A stretch of DNA of 64,000 nt from Prevotella sp. (lineage in GTDB: Bacteria; Bacteroidota; Bacteroidia; Bacteroidales; Bacteroidaceae). Below are positions 57,231 to 64,000 of the stretch, in pieces. The first letter of the stretch is position 1, and each line of letters opens with the position of its first letter. The notes beneath the pieces were generated by a model. It had not been told where the DNA came from, searched no databases, and saw only the letters and a program-made list of their open reading frames with translations. Position numbers and translations under genes: made by a program. Where the stretch lies: NCBI GenBank assembly GCA_016287755.1, contig JAEEWT010000011.1, forward strand, positions 1 to 64,000. Reading direction: 5' to 3'.

Positions 57231-59039
57231 ATGTCGGATATCATACAAGTCTTACCAGACAGTGTAGCCAACCAGATCGCAGCCGGAGAAGTGATACAAC
57301 GACCCGCTTCGGTGATCAAGGAACTGGTGGAGAATGCTGTGGATGCAGGTGCACAACATATCCAGGTGATTGTTGTGGATGCTGGAAGAACATCAATCCA
57401 GGTGATTGACGATGGTAAGGGTATGTCTGAGACCGATGCGCGTCTTTCCTTTGAACGACACGCCACCTCGAAGATTCGCTCGGCAGACGATCTCTTTGCC
57501 TTGCACACCATGGGGTTCCGTGGTGAAGCCTTGGCAAGTATTGCTGCTGTGGCTCAGGTGGAACTGAAGACCAGAAGGACAGAGGATGAGTTAGGAACAG
57601 TTCTTTCATTGTCAGGAAGTAAGGTTATGGGACAGCAGCCCGTAGCTTGTCCCGTAGGCAGTAACTTCTTGGTGGAGAATCTGTTCTTTAATGTACCTGC
57701 TAGAAGGAAATTCCTGAAATCGAATGCCACGGAACTGAACAATATCCTGACGGCTTTTGAACGTATTGTACTGGTTAACCCGCAGATAGGGTTCACGTTT
57801 CATAGTAACCGTACGGAATTGTTCAATCTGCGTCCATGTGCCTTACGACAGCGAATCATTGACGTTTTCGGTAAGAAACTCAACCAAGAACTATTGCCAT
57901 TAGAGGTGGAAACGACAGTTTGCAAGATCCATGGCTTTGTGGGTAAACCCGAATCAGCGAAGAAGAAAGGAGCCTATCAGTTCTTTTTCGTCAACGGTCG
58001 TTACATGAGGCACCCTTACTTCCACAAGGCTGTGCAGAACGCATTCGAAAGATTGGTTCCTACAGGCGAGCAGGTTCCGTACTTTATATATTTCGATGTT
58101 CCTGCAGAGGATATAGATGTAAATATCCATCCTACAAAAACAGAGATTAAGTTTGAGAACGAGCAGACAATCTGGCAGATTCTGATGGCTGCGGTAAGAG
58201 AAGCCGTGGGGAAATTCAATGACGTACCCTCGATAGATTTCGACACAGTGGGTAAGCCGGATATTCCAGTGTTCAATCCTTCGTCAGAAGCAGTAGAGAA
58301 ACCTCATCTGCGTGTAGATCCTCAATATAATCCGTTCAAGCAACAGACTCCTGTGTGGAAAGGTGCTCCGGTGAAGGATTGGGAGCAGCTCTATGAAGGT
58401 CTGGAGCGGCAGGAACCTGAGCAGACGAACCTCTTTCAGACGTCCTCGCAAGATCAGGATCAGGAAGTGGCTACGGAAAAGTCGCAGAATCACTACCAAT
58501 ACAAGGGGTGTTATATCATGACGGCGGTGAAATCAGGATTGATGATCATCGATCAGCATCGCGCGCATGTACGTATTTTATATAATCAGTACATGCAGTT
58601 GTTCAAGAATCATTCCTCCACATCGCAGAAAATGTTGTTCCCGGAAGTTGTGCAGTTTCCTCCCTCAGAGGCAGTCATACTCGAAAAGGTGATTCCTGAG
58701 ATGGAACATCTGGGGTTTGAACTGACGAACTTGGGTAACTGCAGCTATGCCATCAATGCTGTTCCTACCGGACTCGATGGAGTAAATATGGTGAACTTAG
58801 TACAATCAATGGTGGCCACGGCAGTAGAGCAGGGGAAGAATATGAGTGAAGAAATCCATCATGCTCTCGCTATCTGTCTGGCGCGTTGCGCGGCAATACC
58901 AAGAGGACAAGTCCTTTCGAACGAGGAAATGGAGGAAATCGTGAATCAGTTGTTTGCTTGTAGCGAGGTGAACTATACCCCAGATGGCAAAACGATACTA
59001 AACATCCTCAAACAGGAAGATATTGAGCGTTTATTTTGA
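57231..59039 (+). CDS. mutL: DNA mismatch repair protein MutL
   Basis: The ATG at 57231 gives 602 residues starting directly with the conserved MutL N-terminus ([19 protein letters not shown]); the frame is open 78 nt further upstream but that part is the tail of the previous gene. ATP-binding motifs: ENAVDAG (34-40), DDGKGM (60-65), RHATSKI (76-82) and GFRGEAL (95-101). The C-terminal dimerisation domain follows a variable linker (about 360-420). The final [12 protein letters not shown] resembles the conserved C-terminal site, while no full DQHAxxERxxxE endonuclease motif is seen ([14 protein letters not shown] is present). Confidence 0.96.
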   Translation: MSDIIQVLPDSVANQIAAGEVIQRPASVIKELVENAVDAGAQHIQVIVVDAGRTSIQVIDDGKGMSETDARLSFERHATSKIRSADDLFALHTMGFRGEALASIAAVAQVELKTRRTEDELGTVLSLSGSKVMGQQPVACPVGSNFLVENLFFNVPARRKFLKSNATELNNILTAFERIVLVNPQIGFTFHSNRTELFNLRPCALRQRIIDVFGKKLNQELLPLEVETTVCKIHGFVGKPESAKKKGAYQFFFVNGRYMRHPYFHKAVQNAFERLVPTGEQVPYFIYFDVPAEDIDVNIHPTKTEIKFENEQTIWQILMAAVREAVGKFNDVPSIDFDTVGKPDIPVFNPSSEAVEKPHLRVDPQYNPFKQQTPVWKGAPVKDWEQLYEGLERQEPEQTNLFQTSSQDQDQEVATEKSQNHYQYKGCYIMTAVKSGLMIIDQHRAHVRILYNQYMQLFKNHSSTSQKMLFPEVVQFPPSEAVILEKVIPEMEHLGFELTNLGNCSYAINAVPTGLDGVNMVNLVQSMVATAVEQGKNMSEEIHHALAICLARCAAIPRGQVLSNEEMEEIVNQLFACSEVNYTPDGKTILNILKQEDIERLF

Positions 59040-59141
59040 TATGTAATGACAAAACGGTCGGAAATGAGGAAAAATGTGCGATTTTTTAAGTTTAATTGCA
59101 CTTTTTCTTAAAAAAAGTATCGTGATATTAAAAAAAAACGT

Positions 59142-59149
59142 TACCTTTG
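59142..59149 (+). promoter_or_regulatory. -7 promoter box for the OmpA-family gene
   Basis: TACCTTTG, 61 nt before the ATG; the region further upstream is A/T-rich without a clear TTTG at -33. Confidence 0.65.
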
Positions 59150-59210
59150 TACGCAAAATAGACTGGATTCTTAAGAATTTTATTATTATTGAAGTTAAAA
59201 TATCAGGTTT

Positions 59211-60413
59211 ATGAAAAAGATTTTAATGCTTCTTGCTGTCGCTAGTTTTTCAACGGCAGTAATGGCTCAGGAGGAAACTCCTGTGTTGAAGGATGGATTC
59301 GTGATGAATTCTTTCTGGAGTAACTGGTTTGTGGAAGCAAATGCTTCTTACACCGCATTCTATTCCAATGAGGAGAAGTCTCTCGGTTATGCCAAGAGTC
59401 CGTTAGAGCACTTCCGTCGCAGCTATGGTTTGTCATTCGCTATTGGTAAGCGTTTCACTCCGGTTCTGGGTCTTCGTACAAAGATTTCAGGTTTCTGGGG
59501 AAAGAGCGTTATCGGTAAGTATGGAAAAGGCTATGGCGATATGCGCGTAGGTGAGATTTCCATTCCTGGCGATGAGTACTGCAATGGTATCAAGTATTTC
59601 AACCTGCAGGAGCAGTTCATGGTGAACCTGAGTAACCTGTTCTGTGGTTACAATGAGGCACGTGTTTGGAACGTTACTCCGTATGCTGGTCTTGGTATTG
59701 TTCGTAACTGCTCTTACAACACATGGGAACTTGGAATTAGCGCTGGTATCCAGAACTCTTGGAGACTGAGCGACAAGTTCAAACTCAACCTCGACCTTGG
59801 CTACAATATCTGTGGTGATGACTTCGAGGGTGAAGGTAATGTATGGGGTGGTCACAACCAGAAGAACCACGACCACTGGTTTACCGCTGAGGTAGGTTTG
59901 ACCTACAGCCTTGGTAAGGCTAATTGGGATCCCGTTCCCGATGTTGATGCTATCAAGCAACTCAATCAGGCACAGCTCGACGCTCTGAACGCACAGCTTG
60001 CTGATGCAAACGCTGAAATCGAGCGTCTGCGCAACCAGCCTGCTCCGGAGCCCGTGGAGACCATCGTTACTCAGAGTGTAAAGGACTTCATCACTACTCC
60101 GATCTCTGTGTTCTTCAACCTGAACAAGACCGAGATTGCAGTGCTGAAGGACCTCGTGAACGTGAAGGCTCTTGCTAAGTTCGCTATCGAGAACGATCGT
60201 AGCATCCTCGTTACTGGTTATGCTGACAGCGCTACTGGTACTCCTGAGCACAACATGTGGCTTTCTGACAAGCGTGCTGAGCGTGTAAAGAACGAGTTGA
60301 TTAACATGGGTGTGAAGCCGGAGAAGATCACAACCGCTCACTTCGGTGGTGTAGAGATCCTGACTCCGATCGACTTCAACCGCCGTGCTACTGTTCAGAT
60401 CACAGAAGATTAA
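59211..60413 (+). CDS. OmpA-family outer-membrane protein
   Basis: The 400-residue protein has a signal peptide (KKILMLLAVASFSTAVMAQ), an N-terminal beta-barrel (about 25-240), a short coiled coil (QLDALNAQLADANAEIERLR) with a Pro-rich hinge, and a C-terminal OmpA peptidoglycan-binding domain (about 285-400, ILVTGYADSATGTPEHN, LSDKRAERVKNELINMG). It ties the outer membrane to the cell wall. Homologues are among the most abundant outer-membrane proteins in Bacteroidales. It is a single-gene unit with a perfect terminator. Confidence 0.93.
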   Translation: MKKILMLLAVASFSTAVMAQEETPVLKDGFVMNSFWSNWFVEANASYTAFYSNEEKSLGYAKSPLEHFRRSYGLSFAIGKRFTPVLGLRTKISGFWGKSVIGKYGKGYGDMRVGEISIPGDEYCNGIKYFNLQEQFMVNLSNLFCGYNEARVWNVTPYAGLGIVRNCSYNTWELGISAGIQNSWRLSDKFKLNLDLGYNICGDDFEGEGNVWGGHNQKNHDHWFTAEVGLTYSLGKANWDPVPDVDAIKQLNQAQLDALNAQLADANAEIERLRNQPAPEPVETIVTQSVKDFITTPISVFFNLNKTEIAVLKDLVNVKALAKFAIENDRSILVTGYADSATGTPEHNMWLSDKRAERVKNELINMGVKPEKITTAHFGGVEILTPIDFNRRATVQITED

Positions 60414-60431
60414 TTTGACAACAATTTTGAT

Positions 60432-60470
60432 AAAAAATCTGCATTCCGTCATTGGAATGCAGATTTTTTT
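60432..60470 (+). terminator. rho-independent terminator of the OmpA-family gene
   Basis: AAAAAATCTGCATTCC and GGAATGCAGATTTTTT form a perfect 16-bp stem with a 6-nt loop. Because of the flanking A and T tracts it could work in both directions. Confidence 0.93.
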
Positions 60471-60471
60471 G

Positions 60472-60479
60472 TATATTTG
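60472..60479 (+). promoter_or_regulatory. -7 promoter box for paaK
   Basis: TATATTTG directly after the terminator, 32 nt before the ATG at 60512. A TTG (60452-60454) lies in the terminator loop at a short 17-nt spacing. Confidence 0.5.
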
Positions 60480-60511
60480 TACCCAAATCTAACTATTAAT
60501 GATTTTAAGTG

Positions 60512-61813
60512 ATGATTTGGAATGAAAGTATGGAATGCATGGATCGCGAACAAATGAGAGAGATCCAGAGCATCCGATTGAGAAAGATGGCGGATTATGT
60601 ATATCATAATACCCCTTTTTACCGTAAGAAATTTCAAGAGATGGGTCTGGAGCCTGGCGATATCAAAAGCATTGATGATATCGTGAAGCTTCCTTTTACG
60701 AATAAACTTGACCTGAGGGATAACTATCCTTTTGGATTGGCAGCAGTGCCGATGAGTCAGATCGTAAGAATTCATGCCTCCTCAGGAACAACTGGTAAGC
60801 CGGTTGTGGTTCTCTATACTCGTAAGGACCTTGCCATGTGGACAGAGAGCATTTCTCGTGCCTTTACGGCTTATGGCGCCGCCAAAGATGATATTTTCCA
60901 GATTTCCTACGGCTATGGATTGTTTACTGGCGGACTGGGCGCTCATGATGGAGCGACCAATATCGGGGCAAGTGTAATCCCTATGTCATCTGGAAATACG
61001 CAGAAGCAGATTACGCTGATGCATGACTTTGGAGCAACCGTGCTTTGTTGTACACCTTCGTATGCGATGTTCCTCGGTGAGGCCTTGCAGGAAAGTGAGT
61101 GGCCTCGAGAAGAATTCAAGATAAAGATCGGTGCTTTTGGTGCTGAACCGTGGACGGAAGAGATGCGCGGAAAGCTTGAGAGTACCTTAGGCATTAAGGC
61201 ATACGATATTTACGGACTGAGTGAGATTGCAGGTCCTGGTGTGGGTTATGAGTGCGAGTGCCAGAATGGAACGCACCTTAGTGAGGATTATTTCTATCCT
61301 GAGATCCTGGATCCTAATACAGGTGAATCACTTCCTGAAGGAACCTTTGGTGAGTTGGCATTCACCCATCTGACCAAAGAGGGAATGCCGTTGCTGCGTT
61401 ACCGTACGCACGACTTGACAGCTCTGCATTACGATCGTTGTGAGTGTGGTCGTACATTGGTGAGAATGGATCGTATCCTGGGCCGTTGCGACGATATGCT
61501 TATCATCCGAGGCGTGAATGTATTCCCGTCACAAATCGAAGCCGTCATCCTTAGTCTGCCGGAGTTTGAGCCTCATTTCATTCTGACTGTCGATCGTGTG
61601 AACAATACCGATACCTCTGAACTGAAGGTGGAGGTGAAAGAGGAATATTTCACCGATGAGATGGCACAGCTGGTTGGTCTGCAGAAGAAACTGGAATCTG
61701 AGCTACGCAGCGTCATCGGCATTGGCTTCAAGGTGCGCCTCGTTGAGCCGAAGAGCATCGAACGAAGTACAGGAAAGGCCAAGCGTGTATTCGATAACCG
61801 TGTATTTAAATAA
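60512..61813 (+). CDS. paaK: phenylacetate-CoA ligase-type enzyme
   Basis: The 433-residue enzyme belongs to the PaaK branch of the adenylate-forming superfamily, joining an aryl acid (phenylacetate, or indole/aryl-acetate relatives) to CoA. Motifs: AMP-binding SSGTTGKPVV, YGLSEIAGPGVG, TPSYAMFLGE, and the C-terminal MLIIRGVNVFPSQIE with RSTGKAKRVFDN. A GTG one codon upstream is possible. It is followed 33 bp later by an ACT-domain gene, the usual companion in gut bacteria. The indolepyruvate oxidoreductase genes often found with this pair are not next to it here. Confidence 0.92.
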   Translation: MIWNESMECMDREQMREIQSIRLRKMADYVYHNTPFYRKKFQEMGLEPGDIKSIDDIVKLPFTNKLDLRDNYPFGLAAVPMSQIVRIHASSGTTGKPVVVLYTRKDLAMWTESISRAFTAYGAAKDDIFQISYGYGLFTGGLGAHDGATNIGASVIPMSSGNTQKQITLMHDFGATVLCCTPSYAMFLGEALQESEWPREEFKIKIGAFGAEPWTEEMRGKLESTLGIKAYDIYGLSEIAGPGVGYECECQNGTHLSEDYFYPEILDPNTGESLPEGTFGELAFTHLTKEGMPLLRYRTHDLTALHYDRCECGRTLVRMDRILGRCDDMLIIRGVNVFPSQIEAVILSLPEFEPHFILTVDRVNNTDTSELKVEVKEEYFTDEMAQLVGLQKKLESELRSVIGIGFKVRLVEPKSIERSTGKAKRVFDNRVFK

Positions 61814-61846
61814 CAATTTACCTGATAATCAAATATAGAGAAGAAT

Positions 61847-62272
61847 ATGAAAGCAAAACAATTATCCGTTTTCCTGGAGAATAAAGGCGGTCGTCTGACT
61901 GAAGTAACCGATGTGTTGGGAAGTGCAGGCATTAACCTGTCGGCCATGAGTATTGCAGACAATAGCGACTTTGGCATTCTACGTTGTATCGTTTCTGATC
62001 CTGATGCAGCGTATAAGGTGCTGAAGGAAGCCGGCTTTGCCGTAAAGATTACTGACGTCATTGGCTTTACCTGTCCGAATACCAGTGGATCGCTGGCTTT
62101 GGTTTTGAAGTACCTTTCGGACAATGGGGTTTTCATCGAGTATATGTACAGCTTCGCTAATGGTGACGTAGCCAATATCGTTATTCGTCCTACCGATCTT
62201 GACAGTTGTGATCGTATCCTCGAAGAGAAAAAAGTGGATTTGATTGCTGCCAGCGACTTATATCGCTTGTAA
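61847..62272 (+). CDS. double ACT-domain protein
   Basis: The 141-residue protein is made of two ACT domains (about 3-70 and 71-141): KQLSVFLENKGGRLTEVTDVLGSAGINLSAMS, then SLALVLKYLSDNGVFIEYMY. ACT domains bind amino acids and control enzymes. Its constant pairing with paaK suggests it senses an aromatic amino acid and regulates the ligase or its pathway, but direct proof is not available from sequence. Probably co-transcribed with paaK. Confidence 0.9.
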   Translation: MKAKQLSVFLENKGGRLTEVTDVLGSAGINLSAMSIADNSDFGILRCIVSDPDAAYKVLKEAGFAVKITDVIGFTCPNTSGSLALVLKYLSDNGVFIEYMYSFANGDVANIVIRPTDLDSCDRILEEKKVDLIAASDLYRL

Positions 62273-62302
62273 GCCAACGTCAAACAGAGGGATTAAGTGC
62301 GC

Positions 62303-62342
62303 CACTCTCTTAAGAATTCTCTAGAGAATACCTGAGAGAGTG
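62303..62342 (+). terminator. possible terminator/inverted repeat after the ACT gene
   Basis: CACTCTCT (62303-62310) pairs with AGAGAGTG (62335-62342); nested inside is the perfect palindrome ATTCTCTAGAGAAT. A CTTTTTA stretch follows at 62348. It may end the paaK-ACT transcript. Confidence 0.5.
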
Positions 62343-62357
62343 ACGTACTTTTTATAG

Positions 62358-62396
62358 GAAACTGCCATACTTTACCCTCAAAAGTGCCATAGTTTC
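62358..62396 (-). repeat. 39-nt dispersed element, copy B
   Basis: Reads GAAACTATGGCACTTT - 11 nt - TATGGCAGTTTC on the minus strand, the same length and outer sequence as copy A at 21396-21434. It lies between the ACT gene and the tRNA-Val promoter. Confidence 0.8.
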
Positions 62397-62425
62397 TACA
62401 GAAAATGAAAAAAACTTCGCAAAAA

Positions 62426-62457
62426 TTTGGTGGAATGAAAAAAACATCGTACCTTTG
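62426..62457 (+). promoter_or_regulatory. promoter of tRNA-Val
   Basis: TTTG at 62426-62429 and TACCTTTG at 62450-62457 with a 20-nt spacer; the tRNA starts 18 nt after the -7 box. Confidence 0.85.
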
Positions 62458-62475
62458 CAGCGCTTTTCAAAACAA

Positions 62476-62553
62476 GGGCGTTTAGCTCAGCTGGTTTAGA
62501 GCATCTGCCTTACAAGCAGAGGGTCGGCGGTTCGAATCCGTCAACGCCCACCA
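62476..62553 (+). tRNA. tRNA-Val (anticodon UAC)
   Basis: The acceptor stem GGGCGTT pairs with AACGCCC; the D-arm contains AGCTCAGCTGGTTTAGAGC; the anticodon stem TCTGC/GCAGA encloses loop CTTACAA with anticodon TAC (reads GUA valine codons); the T-arm has GGTTCGAATCC. The 3' CCA is encoded (62551-62553). Confidence 0.96.
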
Positions 62554-62558
62554 AAACG

Positions 62559-62589
62559 GCTTCCAGTCTCATGGCTGGAAGTTTTTTTT
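62559..62589 (+). terminator. rho-independent terminator of tRNA-Val
   Basis: CTTCCAG (62560-62566) pairs with CTGGAAG (62575-62581), 8-nt loop, followed by eight T. Confidence 0.9.
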
Positions 62590-62642
62590 GATTAGCATAG
62601 AAAAAAAGAGGATGTGTTAGCAGGATTATCGAATATTATTGC

Positions 62643-62650
62643 TACCTTTG
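62643..62650 (+). promoter_or_regulatory. -7 promoter box for purB
   Basis: TACCTTTG, 36 nt before the purB ATG at 62687. No clear TTG at the -33 distance. Confidence 0.6.
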
Positions 62651-62686
62651 CAATCCATAGAATAAATACGTATTATAAAGACAGTG

Positions 62687-64000
62687 ATGAATCTTGATGT
62701 TTTGACAGCCATCTCACCGATTGATGGTAGATATAGAAGTAAGACAGAGACGTTGGCAGGATATTTCTCAGAGTATGCGCTCATTCGTTACCGAGTACGG
62801 GTAGAGATTGAGTATTTCATTACCTTATGTGAATTACCTCTTCCTCAGTTGGCAGATTTCGACCAGACACTCTTTGGTCGTCTGCGTTCTATCTATCGTG
62901 ACTTCACCGTGGCTGATGCCCAGCGGGTGAAAGATATTGAGAAGATTACCAATCATGACGTCAAGGCTGTCGAGTATTTCATCAAGGAGAGATTCGATGA
63001 GTTCTCAAAAGATGCAGCATGTCCTTCGCTCGACAAATACAAGGAATTCATTCATTTCGGTCTGACCTCCCAAGACATTAACAATACCAGTGTTCCACTT
63101 TCCGTGAAAGAGGCGTTGCAAGAAGCCTATATCCCGATGCTTAGTGAGCTTGTAGAGCAGTTGAAAGCGTATGCGGAGCAGTGGAAGGATGTGGCTATGC
63201 TGGCAAGGACGCATGGGCAGCCAGCCTCACCAACTCGACTTGGCAAGGAGATCCAGGTGTTCGTCTATCGTCTAGAGGAACAGTTGGAGTCACTGCGTAA
63301 CATTCCTTTCACTGCTAAGTTCGGTGGCGCAACAGGAAACTTCAATGCCCATCATGTGGCATATCCGCAATACGACTGGCAGTCGTTTGGTAATCGTTTC
63401 GTCAGTGAGAAGCTGGGGCTGAAGCGTGAGCAATATACCACCCAGATCAGTAACTATGATCAGTTGGCTGCCGTATTCGACGCGCTTCGTAGAATCAATA
63501 CCATTATTATCGATCTCGACCGCGACTTCTGGATGTATATCTCCATGGAGTATTTCAAGCAGAAAATCAAGGAAGGGGAAGTGGGTAGTAGTGCTATGCC
63601 GCATAAGGTGAATCCTATCGACTTCGAGAACTCTGAGGGTAATATGGGTATGGCAAATGCCGTACTTCTGTTCCTTTCTCAGAAACTACCAGTAAGCCGT
63701 CTGCAACGTGATCTGACAGACTCTACCGTATTGCGTAACATTGGCGTACCTTTGGGCCATGGCATGATTGCCATACAGAGTACGTTGAAAGGATTGCGTA
63801 AGTTGATCTTGAACGAAGAGAAACTGAAGAAAGATCTGGATGATACATGGGCCGTGGTGGCCGAGGCTATCCAGACCATCTTGCGCCGTGAGGCTTATCC
63901 GCATCCGTATGAGGCGCTGAAAGCACTTACACGTACCAATAAACATATGACAGAGGAAGCGATTCATGCATTTATCCAGACGCTGGATGTAGATGACAAG
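62687..64000 (+). CDS. purB: adenylosuccinate lyase, 3' end beyond the window
   Basis: PurB splits fumarate from SAICAR and from adenylosuccinate in purine synthesis. The open frame from the ATG at 62687 runs 438 codons to the window edge; family length is about 450, so only the last few residues are missing. Motifs: LTAISPIDGRY at the start, FGLTSQDINNTS, ARTHGQPASPTRLGKE, GATGNFNAHH and the signature loop GSSAMPHKVNPIDFEN. It is preceded by its own promoter after the tRNA terminator. Confidence 0.96.
   Translation, partial: MNLDVLTAISPIDGRYRSKTETLAGYFSEYALIRYRVRVEIEYFITLCELPLPQLADFDQTLFGRLRSIYRDFTVADAQRVKDIEKITNHDVKAVEYFIKERFDEFSKDAACPSLDKYKEFIHFGLTSQDINNTSVPLSVKEALQEAYIPMLSELVEQLKAYAEQWKDVAMLARTHGQPASPTRLGKEIQVFVYRLEEQLESLRNIPFTAKFGGATGNFNAHHVAYPQYDWQSFGNRFVSEKLGLKREQYTTQISNYDQLAAVFDALRRINTIIIDLDRDFWMYISMEYFKQKIKEGEVGSSAMPHKVNPIDFENSEGNMGMANAVLLFLSQKLPVSRLQRDLTDSTVLRNIGVPLGHGMIAIQSTLKGLRKLILNEEKLKKDLDDTWAVVAEAIQTILRREAYPHPYEALKALTRTNKHMTEEAIHAFIQTLDVDDK

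Overview
The window looks like chromosomal DNA of a gut- or rumen-type Prevotella (Bacteroidales; Prevotella sensu lato). Support: promoters of the Bacteroidetes type (-7 TAnnTTTG with a TTG/TTTG about 20 nt upstream) precede most transcription units; there is a SusC/SusD pair with a polysaccharide utilisation locus (PUL); lipoproteins have Bacteroidetes-style lipoboxes; and the gene order DUF177-rpmF-fabH-era-der, tig-clpP-clpX-recQ and guaB-ppiC-surA-ostA-mutL is the usual Bacteroidales one. The species cannot be fixed from sequence reading alone.

Layout. 1-148: 3' part of a 5S rRNA gene with a terminator. 275-2212: outer-membrane beta-barrel protein and a membrane histidine kinase without a partner regulator. 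2396-6853: ribosome, lipid and GTPase housekeeping operon (DUF177, L32, FabH, Era, Der, small lipoprotein). 6858-19296: alpha-glucan (starch/glycogen) cluster made of two facing groups. These are a minus-strand GH13 neopullulanase, a plus-strand GH3 plus esterase, and a minus-strand operon GH77 malQ - GH97 - type I pullulanase; no SusC/D lies beside them. 19666-22556: MlaF/MlaE-type lipid transporter genes divergent from lptB. 22671-28301: trigger factor, ClpP, ClpX, RecQ. 28497-29264: unknown secreted protein. 29626-43674: beta-glucan PUL (SusC, SusD, three-module surface glycan-binding protein, GH16 with a BACON domain, a 42-codon ORF, GH5, GH3) followed by a SusR-like membrane regulator. 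43706-50665: conserved but poorly understood membrane system RDD / SpoIIM - membrane protein - DUF4129 - DUF4350 - MoxR - DUF58. 50793-59039: guaB and an envelope-biogenesis run (two parvulin-type isomerases, OstA-like protein, small membrane protein) ending in mutL. 59211-64000: OmpA-family porin, PaaK with an ACT-domain partner, tRNA-Val, and purB running off the end.

How the genes work together. The alpha-glucan enzymes would cut starch or maltodextrin (GH13, pullulanase), trim it (GH97) and rearrange it (GH77), with a LacI/PurR-like palindrome upstream of malQ as a candidate operator. The PUL would bind and import beta-1,3- or mixed-linkage beta-glucan (SusCD and binding protein), with GH16, GH5 and GH3 cutting it to glucose.

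The most unusual sequence structure is non-coding. The 486-bp spacer between the PUL GH3 gene and its regulator holds two facing arrays of 11-12-nt GTTAGGTC-type units, symmetric about position 41840. Other notable items are a three-copy dispersed element built of GTGGAGTGAG-type arms that supplies the stop codon of two genes, a 39-nt element present in two opposite copies, a 9-nt CTAG repeat inside era, overlapping face-to-face promoters at the RDD/SpoIIM locus, and a terminator-like hairpin in the clpP leader.
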